From: Gemmatimonadota bacterium
Lineage (GTDB): Bacteria > Gemmatimonadota > Gemmatimonadetes > Gemmatimonadales > GWC2-71-9
Direction of reading: 5' to 3'
NCBI GenBank assembly: GCA_003221085.1
Contig: QHUD01000055.1
Coordinates: 1 to 18,451 of the forward strand
Length of the DNA stretch: 18,451 bases
A model generated the notes under the pieces. The model saw only the letters and a list, made by a program, of their open reading frames with translations. It was not told the DNA's origin and did not search any database. Shown one piece after another: positions 7,083 through 14,200 of this stretch (the stretch's first letter is position 1; each line of letters begins with the position of its first letter). Position numbers and translations under genes: made by a program.

Positions 7083-7691
7083 GTGCCGCTCACACGCCGT
7101 CAGCGTGAAATTCTGGATTTCATCTCCGGCCAGATCAGCGCGCAGGGTTACGCACCGAGCTTCGAAGAGATCGCGGAGCGATTCACGTTCCGCTCGCTCG
7201 CGACCGTGCACGAGCACCTCACCAACCTCGAGCGCAAGGGATACATCCGCCGCGCGCACAACGAAAGTCGCGGCATCGAGGTCGTGCCGCCGCGCGGCCA
7301 GACGGGGGCCACCGACCTGCCGCTGCACGGCCTGGTGGCCGCCGGCGCGCCGATCGAGGCGATCAGCGGGACGGACACGATCGCGGTCCCCGACGAGCTG
7401 ATCCCCCGCCGCGGCCGGAGCTATGTCCTGAAGGTGCGCGGTCAATCGATGATCGACGAGCACATCAAGGACGGCGATTTCATCGTGGTCCACGAGCGCA
7501 ACCAGGCCGATAACGGCCAGACGGTGGTCGCGCTGGTGCACGGCTCGAGCGCCACGGTCAAGCGGTTCTATCGTGAGCCGGGCGGGTGGATCCGGCTCGA
7601 GCCCGCCAACCCCGCCATGACGGCGCTCCGCGTCAACGAGCGCGACGTCGTGGTGCAAGGCGTGGTGGTGGGCGTCATCCGGAAGTACTAG
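7083..7691 (+). CDS. lexA: LexA repressor, SOS response regulator
   Basis: LexA represses DNA-damage genes and inactivates itself by RecA-stimulated self-cleavage. The product is 202 residues, the standard length. It starts at GTG after GGGAG with 5-base spacing, and the sequence 'PLTRRQREILDFI' then matches the family start. The winged helix-turn-helix is at about 24-56 ('SFEEIAERFTFRSLATVHEHL'), of the Gram-positive-like type. The Ala87-Gly88 cleavage site is in 'LVAAGAPI', the catalytic Ser122 in 'VRGQSMIDEHIKDGDF' and the Lys160 base in 'SATVKRFY'. All self-cleavage residues are present, so it should be functional. It lies antisense between trpD and trpC: its start faces trpC and its last 17 bp overlap the end of trpD. 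Confidence 0.97.
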   Translation: MPLTRRQREILDFISGQISAQGYAPSFEEIAERFTFRSLATVHEHLTNLERKGYIRRAHNESRGIEVVPPRGQTGATDLPLHGLVAAGAPIEAISGTDTIAVPDELIPRRGRSYVLKVRGQSMIDEHIKDGDFIVVHERNQADNGQTVVALVHGSSATVKRFYREPGGWIRLEPANPAMTALRVNERDVVVQGVVVGVIRKY

Positions 7692-8724
7692 CGCGGCGCA
7701 GCCGCTCGAGGGCGTCGCGTCCCTTGCCGGTCCGCAGGGCCTCACGCGCCCGCGCCACGCCGTCGGTATACGAAGCGACCAGCCCCGCGACGTAGATCGC
7801 GGCGCCGGCGTTCAGGAGCACGGCGGCCCGTCCGGCCGGGTCCTCGCGCCCGTCGCCGAGCAGGCGCTCGATGCGCGCCGCGTTGGCCGCGGGCTCCGCG
7901 CCCGACAGCCCGGCCACGTCGTCGACGGCGAGTCCGTGGTCCGACGGATCGACCTCCCACATGCTCACCTTCCCGTTCCGCACTTCCCACACGTCCGTGA
8001 TCCCCTGCGGCGCGATCTCGTCCATGCCGACCCGGCCGTGGACCACGAGCGCGTGGTCCACTCCCAGCCGCGCGAGTGCGCCGGCCATGAGCGGGGCGCG
8101 GTCCGCGTCCGCGACTCCCACGACCTGACGTCGCACGCCCGCCGGGTTGGCGAGCGGGCCCAGCAGGTTCATCACCGACGCGACGGCGAGCTCGCGGCGC
8201 ACCGGCCCGGCGTGCTTCATGGCGGGATGGAAGGTGGGGGCGAAGAGAAACGTGAGGCACGCCTCGCGCAGCACACGGGCTGCGTCGGCGGCGTCGAGGC
8301 TGATCCTGACGCCCAGCGCCTCGAGTACGTCGGCCGAGCCGCACTTTGACGTGAAGGATCGGTTGCCGTGCTTCGCCACGACCGCTCCGGCGCCCGCGGC
8401 GACAAACGCGGCGGCGGTCGAGATGTTGAAAGTAGGGACGGCTCCCCCGCCCGTTCCGCACGTGTCCACGAGGTGCGCCCCGTTCGCCTCCACGCGCACC
8501 ATCGCGTCGCGCAGGGCGCGAGCGGCGCCCGCGACTTCCTCCGGCGTCTCGCCTTTCACCCGCAATCCCATCAGCAGCGCCGCGATCTGTGCGGGCGTGG
8601 CTTCGCCGCGCATCACGGCCCCGAACGCTGCGGTCGTCTGGGGCTCGCTCAGGGACCGGCGGTCGGCGAGGGCGGCGATCGCTTGCTGCAGGGGGGAGGC
8701 GGCGGGGGCGGAGTGGGACGACAC
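7675..8724 (-). CDS. trpD: Anthranilate phosphoribosyltransferase
   Basis: TrpD transfers the phosphoribosyl group of PRPP to anthranilate, the second step of tryptophan synthesis. The 349-residue product carries the glycine loop 'DTCGTGGG' (about 87-94), the 'FNIST' block, 'KHGNRSFTSKCGSADVLEALG' (118-138), 'RRELAVASVMNLLGPLANPAG' and the metal-binding 'GMDEIAP'. It is not fused to TrpG. The start is GTG with a leader of about 27 bases from a good promoter and no clear Shine-Dalgarno. The gene converges on lexA, sharing 17 bp at the 3' ends, so no terminator can fit between them. Confidence 0.96.
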   Translation of the reverse strand: MSSHSAPAASPLQQAIAALADRRSLSEPQTTAAFGAVMRGEATPAQIAALLMGLRVKGETPEEVAGAARALRDAMVRVEANGAHLVDTCGTGGGAVPTFNISTAAAFVAAGAGAVVAKHGNRSFTSKCGSADVLEALGVRISLDAADAARVLREACLTFLFAPTFHPAMKHAGPVRRELAVASVMNLLGPLANPAGVRRQVVGVADADRAPLMAGALARLGVDHALVVHGRVGMDEIAPQGITDVWEVRNGKVSMWEVDPSDHGLAVDDVAGLSGAEPAANAARIERLLGDGREDPAGRAAVLLNAGAAIYVAGLVASYTDGVARAREALRTGKGRDALERLRRASTSG

Positions 8725-8740
8725 GGGGCTCGGGGCTCGG
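8724..8740. repeat. Short heptamer direct repeat in the trpD leader
   Basis: CGGGGCT is repeated twice and then CGG, directly abutting the trpD GTG. It is a heptamer repeat of different sequence from the AATGCGG family and may be slippage-prone. No function is evident. Confidence 0.5.
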
Positions 8741-8757
8741 GCGTTTCGGGCCTGCCA

Positions 8758-8787
8758 AAGCTATCCCGAAAAAACGCGTTTTGTCAA
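8758..8787 (-). promoter_or_regulatory. trpD promoter
   Basis: On the minus strand a perfect TTGACA (8787-8782) is followed after 18 bp by TAGCTT (8763-8758), predicting a start near 8751. The -35 is consensus and the -10 is modest. It diverges from the truA promoter within a 120-bp gap. Confidence 0.6.
8771..8782. promoter_or_regulatory. Perfect 12-bp palindrome in the trpD promoter spacer
   Basis: AAAACGCGTTTT is its own reverse complement and occupies most of the spacer between the trpD -35 and -10 boxes, its last base overlapping the -35. That is a typical operator position. It lies 27 bp upstream of the truA -35, so one regulator could affect both directions. No match to the E. coli TrpR box is seen. 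Confidence 0.4.
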
Positions 8788-8809
8788 ATGCCACAACGGG
8801 TTGCGTGCC

Positions 8810-8838
8810 TTGATTGACCCCCCGTTTCAGCCTATCTT
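8810..8838 (+). promoter_or_regulatory. truA (purine cluster) promoter
   Basis: TTGATT (8810-8815) and TATCTT (8833-8838) are separated by the ideal 17 bp. The predicted start is 8845, exactly the truA GTG, which implies a leaderless transcript. Confidence 0.6.
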
Positions 8839-8844
8839 TCGCCC

Positions 8845-9630
8845 GTGACGAGCCGGCCCTACCTCGCCGTTGTGCAGTACGACGGGGCGGCGTTCGTGGG
8901 CTGGCAGCGGCAGCGGGACGCCCGCACTGTGCAGGCGGAATTCGAGGCGGTGCTGGAGCGCCTCCTGGGTCGCCGCACCGCGGCCACGGGCGCCGGACGC
9001 ACCGACACGGGCGTGCACGCGTTGGGTCAGGGCGTCGGCTTTCTGGCGGACGGGCGCTGGGCAGAGGATCCGCCCGGGATGTACCGGGCGCTTAATGCCC
9101 TGCTGCCACGGGACATCTGGGTGGAGCGGGTGACCCCGATGCGACCCGGGTTCCACGCGCGCAACAGCGCGCTGGCGCGCCGCTACCGCTACGTGATCGG
9201 GACCGACGACGCGTCCCGCTCGCCGTTCCGGCGGCCGTATGAATGGGCCTTCGGACGCCCGCTCGATGTCGCGTTGCTCGCGCGCGCGGCCGAGCTGCTC
9301 CTGGGGGAGCACGACTTCCGCGGCCTCGCCGCGACCGGCGCGGGGTCGGGACGGCCCCACTATCGCAGCCGCGTGGCGCTCGCTCAGTGGGCGCCGCGGA
9401 CTGACGGAGCGGGGGTGACGTTCACGATCGAGGCCGACCGATTCCTGCATCGGATGGTGCGCTTTCTCGTCGGCGCGATGGTGGACATCGCCCTGGGCCG
9501 CCGCCCGCTCGACGATCTTTCCCGGCTGCTCACCGCGACCGACAACCAGGCGGCCAGCCCGCCCGCCCCGCCCCAGGGACTGTACCTCGTGGCGGTGCGC
9601 TATCCCGCTGACCTCTACGCCGAGGCCTGA
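8845..9630 (+). CDS. truA: tRNA pseudouridine(38-40) synthase
   Basis: TruA converts uridines 38, 39 and 40 of the tRNA anticodon stem-loop to pseudouridine. The 261-residue product shows the N-terminal 'VVQYDGAAFVGWQRQ' and the catalytic Asp54 in 'GAGRTDTGVHALGQ'. Later blocks are 'NALLPRDIWV', 'FHARNSALARRYRYVI' and 'FTIEADRFLHRMVRFLVG'. The GTG has no Shine-Dalgarno: only a -10-like TATCTTT and GCCC precede it, so initiation is probably leaderless. It heads the plus-strand purine cluster, 3 bp before the transaldolase gene. Confidence 0.97.
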   Translation: MTSRPYLAVVQYDGAAFVGWQRQRDARTVQAEFEAVLERLLGRRTAATGAGRTDTGVHALGQGVGFLADGRWAEDPPGMYRALNALLPRDIWVERVTPMRPGFHARNSALARRYRYVIGTDDASRSPFRRPYEWAFGRPLDVALLARAAELLLGEHDFRGLAATGAGSGRPHYRSRVALAQWAPRTDGAGVTFTIEADRFLHRMVRFLVGAMVDIALGRRPLDDLSRLLTATDNQAASPPAPPQGLYLVAVRYPADLYAEA

Positions 9631-9633
9631 GCC

Positions 9634-10302
9634 ATGAAGTTCTTTCTCGATACCGCGAGCCTCAAAGACATCAGCTGGGCGGCCCAGGCCGGGTTGATCG
9701 ACGGGATCACCACCAACCCCTCGCTGGTCGCGAAGCAGGCGGGCGACCTGGACCCCCGCGACGTCCTCAAGGAGATCTGCTCCCTGGTGGACGGTCCGGT
9801 CTCCGCGGAAGTGGTGGCGGTGGACGCCGACGCCATGGTCCGGGAGGGGAAAGAGCTCGCCAAGATCGCGGACAACATCGTCGTGAAGATCCCGATGCTC
9901 GAAGCGGGAATGGTCGCGGTGCGGCGGCTCGCCGAGGCTGGCATCAAGACCAACGTCACGCTGTGCTTCTCGAGCGTGCAGTGCCTGATCGCCGCGAAGG
10001 CGGGCGCCGCGTACGTGAGCCCGTTCATCGGGCGGCTCGACGACGTCGGTCAGGAGGGGATGGATGTGATCCGCGAGGCGCGGGTGATTTTCGACAACTA
10101 CCAGATCGCCACCGAGATCCTCGCGGCCTCGATCCGGCATCCGCGGCACGTGGTGGAGGCGGCGATGATCGGCGCCGACGTGGCCACGCTGCCCCCGGAC
10201 GTCCTGAAGAAGCTGCTGCTGCATCCGCTCACCGATCGCGGGCTGGAGCAGTTCCTGGCCGACTGGAGCACGTTGGCGGCCCGCGCGAAGGCCTCGGTTT
10301 GA
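9634..10302 (+). CDS. tal: Transaldolase, small TalC/FSA family
   Basis: This enzyme of the non-oxidative pentose phosphate pathway moves a dihydroxyacetone unit between sugar phosphates and helps supply ribose-5-phosphate. The 222-residue length is that of the small decameric family. The Schiff-base lysine is Lys85 in 'NIVVKIPML'. Glu59 ('SAEVVAV') and Phe131 ('VSPFIGRLDD') stand where fructose-6-phosphate aldolase has Gln59 and Tyr131, which favours transaldolase over aldolase activity. 'DGITTNPSLVAK' is near the N-terminus. Its TGA overlaps the purB TTG (TTGA). Position ahead of purine genes fits a role in making PRPP precursor. Confidence 0.95.
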   Translation: MKFFLDTASLKDISWAAQAGLIDGITTNPSLVAKQAGDLDPRDVLKEICSLVDGPVSAEVVAVDADAMVREGKELAKIADNIVVKIPMLEAGMVAVRRLAEAGIKTNVTLCFSSVQCLIAAKAGAAYVSPFIGRLDDVGQEGMDVIREARVIFDNYQIATEILAASIRHPRHVVEAAMIGADVATLPPDVLKKLLLHPLTDRGLEQFLADWSTLAARAKASV

Positions 10303-11645
10303 CGTACAGCTCCCCCCTGTCGCAGCGCTACGCCTCCCCGGCCATGCAGGCCTTGTGGGGGGAGCGGCGACGGATCGGGCTGTGGCGGCGGCTGTGGCTC
10401 GCCCTCATGGAGGTCGAGCGCGAGCTGGGCCTCGACATTCCCGAGCGCGCACTCGCGGAGCTGCGCGCGCATCTGGACGATGCCGATCTGGAGCGCGCCG
10501 CCGAACACGAGAAGCGGATCCGCCACGACGTGATGGCGCACATCCACCACCTGGGCGAGCAGGCGCCGGCGGCGCGCCCCTTCATTCACCTCGGCGCGAC
10601 GAGCGCCTACGTCACCGACAATGCAGACCTCATCCTGATGCGTGAGGGGCTGCAGCTGCTGCTCGGTCGCGTGGCGGCGGTTCTGGTCGCGCTCGCCAAG
10701 CCCGCCCGGCGCTACCGCGACCTGCCGTGCCTCGCGTACACCCATTTTCAGCCTGCGCAGCTCACGACGGTCGGCAAGCGGATCACGCTGTGGATCCAGG
10801 AGCTGCTGCTCGACGCCGAGGAGCTGCTGCACCGGCTCGACACGCTACAGTTCCGCGGCGTGAAGGGGACGACGGGTACGCAGGCCAGCTTCCTCGAGCT
10901 GTTCGACGGCGATGACGACAACGACGCCCAGGTGCTCGCCGCGTTGTCGGGAATCGCCCAGTCGGCGGCCAAGTTCGCCACCGACTTGCGGCTGCTCCAG
11001 CACGAGGGCGAGATGCTCGAGCCGTTCGAGAGCGACCAGGTTGGATCCTCCGCGATGGCGTACAAGCGGAATCCCATGCGCGCCGAGCGGATGACCGGCC
11101 TGGCACGCTTCGTCATCGAGCTCGAAGGAAACGCGTGGCACACCGCCGCGGAGCAGTGGCTCGAGCGAACGCTGGACGACAGTGCCAATCGCCGGTTGGT
11201 GATTCCGGAGGCGTTTCTGGCCAGTGACGCGATCCTGGTGCTGGCCACCAACGTGGCCGCCGGGCTCGAGGTCCGCGAGCCGGTGATCGCACGCCACGTC
11301 GCGGCGCAGCTGCCGTTTCTCGCGACGGAGCGCCTGCTGATGCGCGGCGTGAAGGCGGGCGGCGACCGCCAGCGGCTGCACGAGGTCATCCGCACCCACA
11401 GCCTCGCCGTGGCGCAGGCGGTGGCCGAGCAGGGAGCGACCAACGATCTGCTGGAGCGGCTGGCCCGGGATCCAGCGTTCAAGGCACTGAAGATCGCCGT
11501 GCGCCCGGAGGAGCTCGAGCCAGCGGCGTACGTCGGCCGTGCGCCGCGTCAGGTAGATGAGTTCCTCGACCACGTCCTCCCCGACGTGCTTCGCCGTATC
11601 GAGGCCGTCGCGCCGGCCGCCGTCGCCGCCGAGGTCACGGTATGA
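10299..11645 (+). CDS. purB: Adenylosuccinate lyase, eukaryote-like type, with an internal deletion
   Basis: PurB removes fumarate from SAICAR and from adenylosuccinate. The product is 448 residues from the TTG that overlaps the tal stop. It resembles animal ADSL more than Bacillus PurB: 'SQRYASPAM', 'RIRHDVMAHIHHLG', 'LGATSAYVTDNADLI', 'THFQPAQLTTVGKR' (His149), 'FRGVKGTTGTQASFLELFDGDD', the flexible loop 'VGSSAMAYKRNPMRAER' (248-264) and 'LERTLDDSANRR'. Compared from memory with human ADSL, about 29 residues are missing right after 'FDGDD' (near residue 206). The missing part includes the segment with an active-site Gln (human Gln241). The frame is intact. Whether this is natural or an assembly collapse is open. 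The stop overlaps purC (ATGA). Confidence 0.94.
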   Translation: MTYSSPLSQRYASPAMQALWGERRRIGLWRRLWLALMEVERELGLDIPERALAELRAHLDDADLERAAEHEKRIRHDVMAHIHHLGEQAPAARPFIHLGATSAYVTDNADLILMREGLQLLLGRVAAVLVALAKPARRYRDLPCLAYTHFQPAQLTTVGKRITLWIQELLLDAEELLHRLDTLQFRGVKGTTGTQASFLELFDGDDDNDAQVLAALSGIAQSAAKFATDLRLLQHEGEMLEPFESDQVGSSAMAYKRNPMRAERMTGLARFVIELEGNAWHTAAEQWLERTLDDSANRRLVIPEAFLASDAILVLATNVAAGLEVREPVIARHVAAQLPFLATERLLMRGVKAGGDRQRLHEVIRTHSLAVAQAVAEQGATNDLLERLARDPAFKALKIAVRPEELEPAAYVGRAPRQVDEFLDHVLPDVLRRIEAVAPAAVAAEVTV

Positions 11646-12562
11646 CGCTCCCGCTCGTCGCCAGCGCCCTCCCCCTCCCTCTCCTCCGCCGCGGCAAGGT
11701 GCGCGAGGTCTACGAAGTGGATCGCGAGATGCTGCTGCTCGTCGCGAGCGACCGCGTGAGCGCCTTCGACGTGGTGTTGCGGGAGCCCGTTCCGCACAAG
11801 GGCGCGGTGCTGACCCAGCTGAGCGCGTTCTGGTTCGAGCGCCTCGCGACGGTGGTCTCGAGTCATTTTCTTTCGGCAGACGCGGACGAGATCGTGGCTC
11901 GGATTCCGGCGCTCACCGAGCACCACGCGTCCCTCGTGGGCCGGGCCATGCTCGTGCGCCGCACGACGCCCGTGCCGTTCGAGTGCGTCGTGCGGGGCTA
12001 CATCGCGGGCTCCGCCTGGGCCGAATACAAGAAGGCCGGCACCCTGGCCGGCGAGCCACTCCTGCCCGGACTGGTCGAGAGCGCGCGCATCGACCGGCCG
12101 ATCTTCTCGCCCGCGACCAAGGCCGACGTGGGCCACGACGAGAATGTGACTTTCATTCACGTCGTCAGAGCCCTCGGGCGACCGCTGGCCGAACAGCTCA
12201 AACGCGCGAGCCTCGGCCTGTACGAGGGAGGGCGCGGCTACGCGGCGCCGCGGGGTATCATCATCGCCGATACGAAGTTCGAGTTCGGCACCACGCCCGA
12301 CGGTCGCGTGCTCGTGATCGACGAAATCCTGACGCCCGACTCCTCGCGGTTCTGGCCCGCCGACCGTTACACCCCTGGCGGTAGCCAGCCGAGCTTCGAC
12401 AAGCAGCCGTTGCGCGATTACCTCGCGGATCTGAAGCAGGATGGCCGATGGGACGGCAACGCCCCGCCGCCGCCGTTGCCGCGCGAAGTCGTGCAGGCCA
12501 CGAGCGAGCGGTACCTCGAAGCGTACAAGCGGATTACGGGTCGCAGTCTAGACATTGGATGA
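11642..12562 (+). CDS. purC: Phosphoribosylaminoimidazole-succinocarboxamide synthase (long type)
   Basis: PurC ligates aspartate to CAIR using ATP to form SAICAR, the substrate of PurB encoded just upstream. The 306 residues match the long form typified by yeast ADE1 rather than the roughly 240-residue E. coli form. Seen: the nucleotide loop 'RRGKVREVYEV', 'LLVASDRVSAFDVVL', 'VVRGYIAGSAWAEYK', 'GIIIADTKFEFG' and 'VIDEILTPDSSRFWP'. The ATG overlaps the purB stop by 4 bp. A 127-bp gap with a heptamer inverted repeat separates it from psd. Confidence 0.97.
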   Translation: MTLPLVASALPLPLLRRGKVREVYEVDREMLLLVASDRVSAFDVVLREPVPHKGAVLTQLSAFWFERLATVVSSHFLSADADEIVARIPALTEHHASLVGRAMLVRRTTPVPFECVVRGYIAGSAWAEYKKAGTLAGEPLLPGLVESARIDRPIFSPATKADVGHDENVTFIHVVRALGRPLAEQLKRASLGLYEGGRGYAAPRGIIIADTKFEFGTTPDGRVLVIDEILTPDSSRFWPADRYTPGGSQPSFDKQPLRDYLADLKQDGRWDGNAPPPPLPREVVQATSERYLEAYKRITGRSLDIG

Positions 12563-12569
12563 GGGAACT

Positions 12570-12657
12570 AATGCGGAATGCGGAGTGCGGAGTGCGGAAT
12601 GGCACGGAGAATGTCGCTCCGCGAGCGACCTTTCGCTTCAACTCCGCATTCCGCATT
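12570..12657. repeat. Heptamer inverted-repeat element B (purC-psd gap)
   Basis: Four tandem heptamers (AATGCGG twice, AGTGCGG twice, 12570-12597) face inverted copies. The arms 12570-12586 and 12641-12657 form a perfect 17-bp inverted repeat (AATGCGGAATGCGGAGT) around a 54-base interval. That interval carries a smaller hairpin, GTCGCT paired with AGCGAC. Further partial units extend to about 12668. The plan is the same as element A. The psd frame is open through it, but the encoded peptide is low-complexity repeat translation, so it is not taken as protein. Confidence 0.85.
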
Positions 12658-12689
12658 CCGGATTCCGAACTCGGGGTTGGGGGGGCGGG

Positions 12690-13343
12690 ATGAAGTTTGC
12701 CCCCGAGGGATGGCCATTCATCCTCATCGGATGGGGGCTCGTCGCCGTCGGAGCGTGGGGGGTGGCCGCGTGGGGGCGCGGTGTTTGGGCGATCGAGATC
12801 CCGCTGCTCCTCCTGGCGGTGTGGCTCCTCGTCTTCTTCCGCGATCCGACCCGGACGGGGCCGCGGGGCGATCAATTCGTGATCGCGCCGGCGGACGGCA
12901 AGATCGTGGACGTGCGAGTAGTGGACGAGGCGCTGTATCTCAAGACCCAGGCGACGCGGATCTCGATCTTCATGAGCGTATTCGACGTGCACGTCAATCG
13001 GTATCCGGCGACCGGGACGGTGGAGCTGGTGCGGTACAATCCTGGCCGGTTCCTGCACGCCGCGTCCGACAAGGCCAGCCTCGAAAATGAGCAGGCATCG
13101 GTCGGGGTGCGCGCCGCGCGCGGCCCCCTGCTGGTGCGCCAAATCGCGGGGCTCATCGCGCGTCGCATCGTCACCGACGGCGCGGCCGGAGACCGGGCGA
13201 CGCAGGGTGCGCGGATGGGGATGATCCGGTTCGGCTCACGGGTCGACGTATTCATTCCCGCCGCCGCCCGATCGACGGTGCGGGTGGCGGTCGGCGACCG
13301 CGTGCAAGCCGGAGCGACGGTGCTGGCGGAGTACGCGCCGTGA
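12690..13343 (+). CDS. psd: Phosphatidylserine decarboxylase, short form
   Basis: Psd converts phosphatidylserine to phosphatidylethanolamine at the inner membrane using a pyruvoyl group made by self-cleavage. The product is 217 residues, typical of the short form. Two hydrophobic stretches (about 8-30 and 33-50) anchor the N-terminus. 'FFRDPTR' and 'APADGKIVDV' (Asp69) follow, then 'MSVFDVHVNRYP' (His101). The processing site is Gly182-Ser183 in 'MIRFGSRVDVFIP', Ser183 becoming the pyruvoyl. I chose the ATG after a G-rich stretch and rejected the longer frame, which starts inside purC and reads through the repeats. The stop overlaps the pssA GTG. Confidence 0.94.
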   Translation: MKFAPEGWPFILIGWGLVAVGAWGVAAWGRGVWAIEIPLLLLAVWLLVFFRDPTRTGPRGDQFVIAPADGKIVDVRVVDEALYLKTQATRISIFMSVFDVHVNRYPATGTVELVRYNPGRFLHAASDKASLENEQASVGVRAARGPLLVRQIAGLIARRIVTDGAAGDRATQGARMGMIRFGSRVDVFIPAAARSTVRVAVGDRVQAGATVLAEYAP

Positions 13344-14200
13344 AGCCCTTCCGTCCCCCCAGCATGCGGCGCGTCGTGATCGTCGTGCCGAGTCTGTTCA
13401 CGCTGTTCAATCTGTTCTTCGGCATCTGGTCCATGGTGCTGGCGTCGCGCGGCGAGTTCTATCGCGCCGGCTGGTACATCTTCTTCGCGGGCGTGCTCGA
13501 TGCGCTCGACGGCCGGGTGGCGCGGCTGTCCCGCACCGGCACCCGCTTCGGGGCGGAGCTGGACAGCCTGGTGGACGTGGTGAGCTTCGGTGCCGCACCG
13601 GCCTTTCTCATCTACCAGCTCGAGTTCGCGGTCGCCGGCCAGGCGGAGTGGATCTTCTGCTACTTCTACGTCATGGCGGCGGCCATCCGGCTCGCCCGGT
13701 TCAACATCACCCAGGCCGGTCGCGCCAAGCGGTACTTCATCGGACTGCCGTCGCCCGCCGCCGGCATGACGCTCGCGACCTTCTTTCCGTTCACGACCAC
13801 GGACCTGTATCAGCACCTGTTCCGCTTCGTGCCGCGCCACCACCTGATGCAGCTGCTGATGATCCTCCTGACCATCCTCATGGTGAGCAACGTGCGCTAC
13901 GCGACGTTCCCGCGGGCGGGGCTGCGGACGCTCAAGGGGTTGTTGGGGCTCGCGACCATCCTCTTCATACTGGTGTTCGGCATCCTCGAGCACGACGCGT
14001 TCTTCTTCCCCCTGGGGATCGCGTACATGGTGTACGGGATCCTGCGCGCGACCCTGCTCGGCTTCTTCTTCGAGGAGGACGACGAGGAAACCGACATCGC
14101 GGGCCCGATCGTGATCGCCGACGGCACGCCGGGAGGCGAGATACTCGGACCGCCGCCGCGCGCCATCGGGGCGCGGGAGCGTGAGGGAGGCCAGGGATGA
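13340..14200 (+). CDS. pssA: CDP-diacylglycerol-serine O-phosphatidyltransferase
   Basis: PssA makes phosphatidylserine from CDP-diacylglycerol and serine and supplies Psd directly. The CDP-alcohol phosphotransferase motif is complete: Asp57-Gly58, Ala61-Arg62, Gly71, Asp75 and Asp79 in 'DGRVARLSRTGTRFGAELD' and beyond. Several hydrophobic membrane segments span residues about 12-240, and an acidic, proline- and glycine-rich tail ('FFEEDDEETD' onward) follows. The 286 residues fit the type II (Bacillus-like) enzyme. The GTG start is in a GTGA overlap with psd, and the stop overlaps purS (ATGA), tying lipid synthesis into the purine operon. Confidence 0.95.
   Translation: MKPFRPPSMRRVVIVVPSLFTLFNLFFGIWSMVLASRGEFYRAGWYIFFAGVLDALDGRVARLSRTGTRFGAELDSLVDVVSFGAAPAFLIYQLEFAVAGQAEWIFCYFYVMAAAIRLARFNITQAGRAKRYFIGLPSPAAGMTLATFFPFTTTDLYQHLFRFVPRHHLMQLLMILLTILMVSNVRYATFPRAGLRTLKGLLGLATILFILVFGILEHDAFFFPLGIAYMVYGILRATLLGFFFEEDDEETDIAGPIVIADGTPGGEILGPPPRAIGAREREGGQG

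Noticed and set aside
6227..8724. A trpF or trpG gene or fusion in the trp cluster
   Set aside because: TrpC and TrpD have single-domain lengths and no open frame here shows phosphoribosylanthranilate isomerase or glutaminase motifs.
8724..8751. Trp leader-peptide attenuator or T-box ahead of trpD
   Set aside because: The predicted leader is only about 27 bases, too short for an attenuator or T-box, and has no Trp codons in a small frame.
8827..10224. Long minus-strand open frame opposite truA and tal
   Set aside because: It mirrors two clear genes, its translation is rich in His, Arg and Gly with no family motif, and it is typical of antisense frames in GC-rich DNA. The same holds for the long antisense frames at 12872-13993 and 16706-17935.
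9634..10302. Fructose-6-phosphate aldolase instead of transaldolase
   Set aside because: Glu59 and Phe131 correspond to transaldolase; the aldolase has Gln and Tyr at these positions.
12555..12689. N-terminal extension of psd
   Set aside because: The frame is open, but it begins inside purC and translates the heptamer repeats into low-complexity peptide; the psd family start fits the later ATG.
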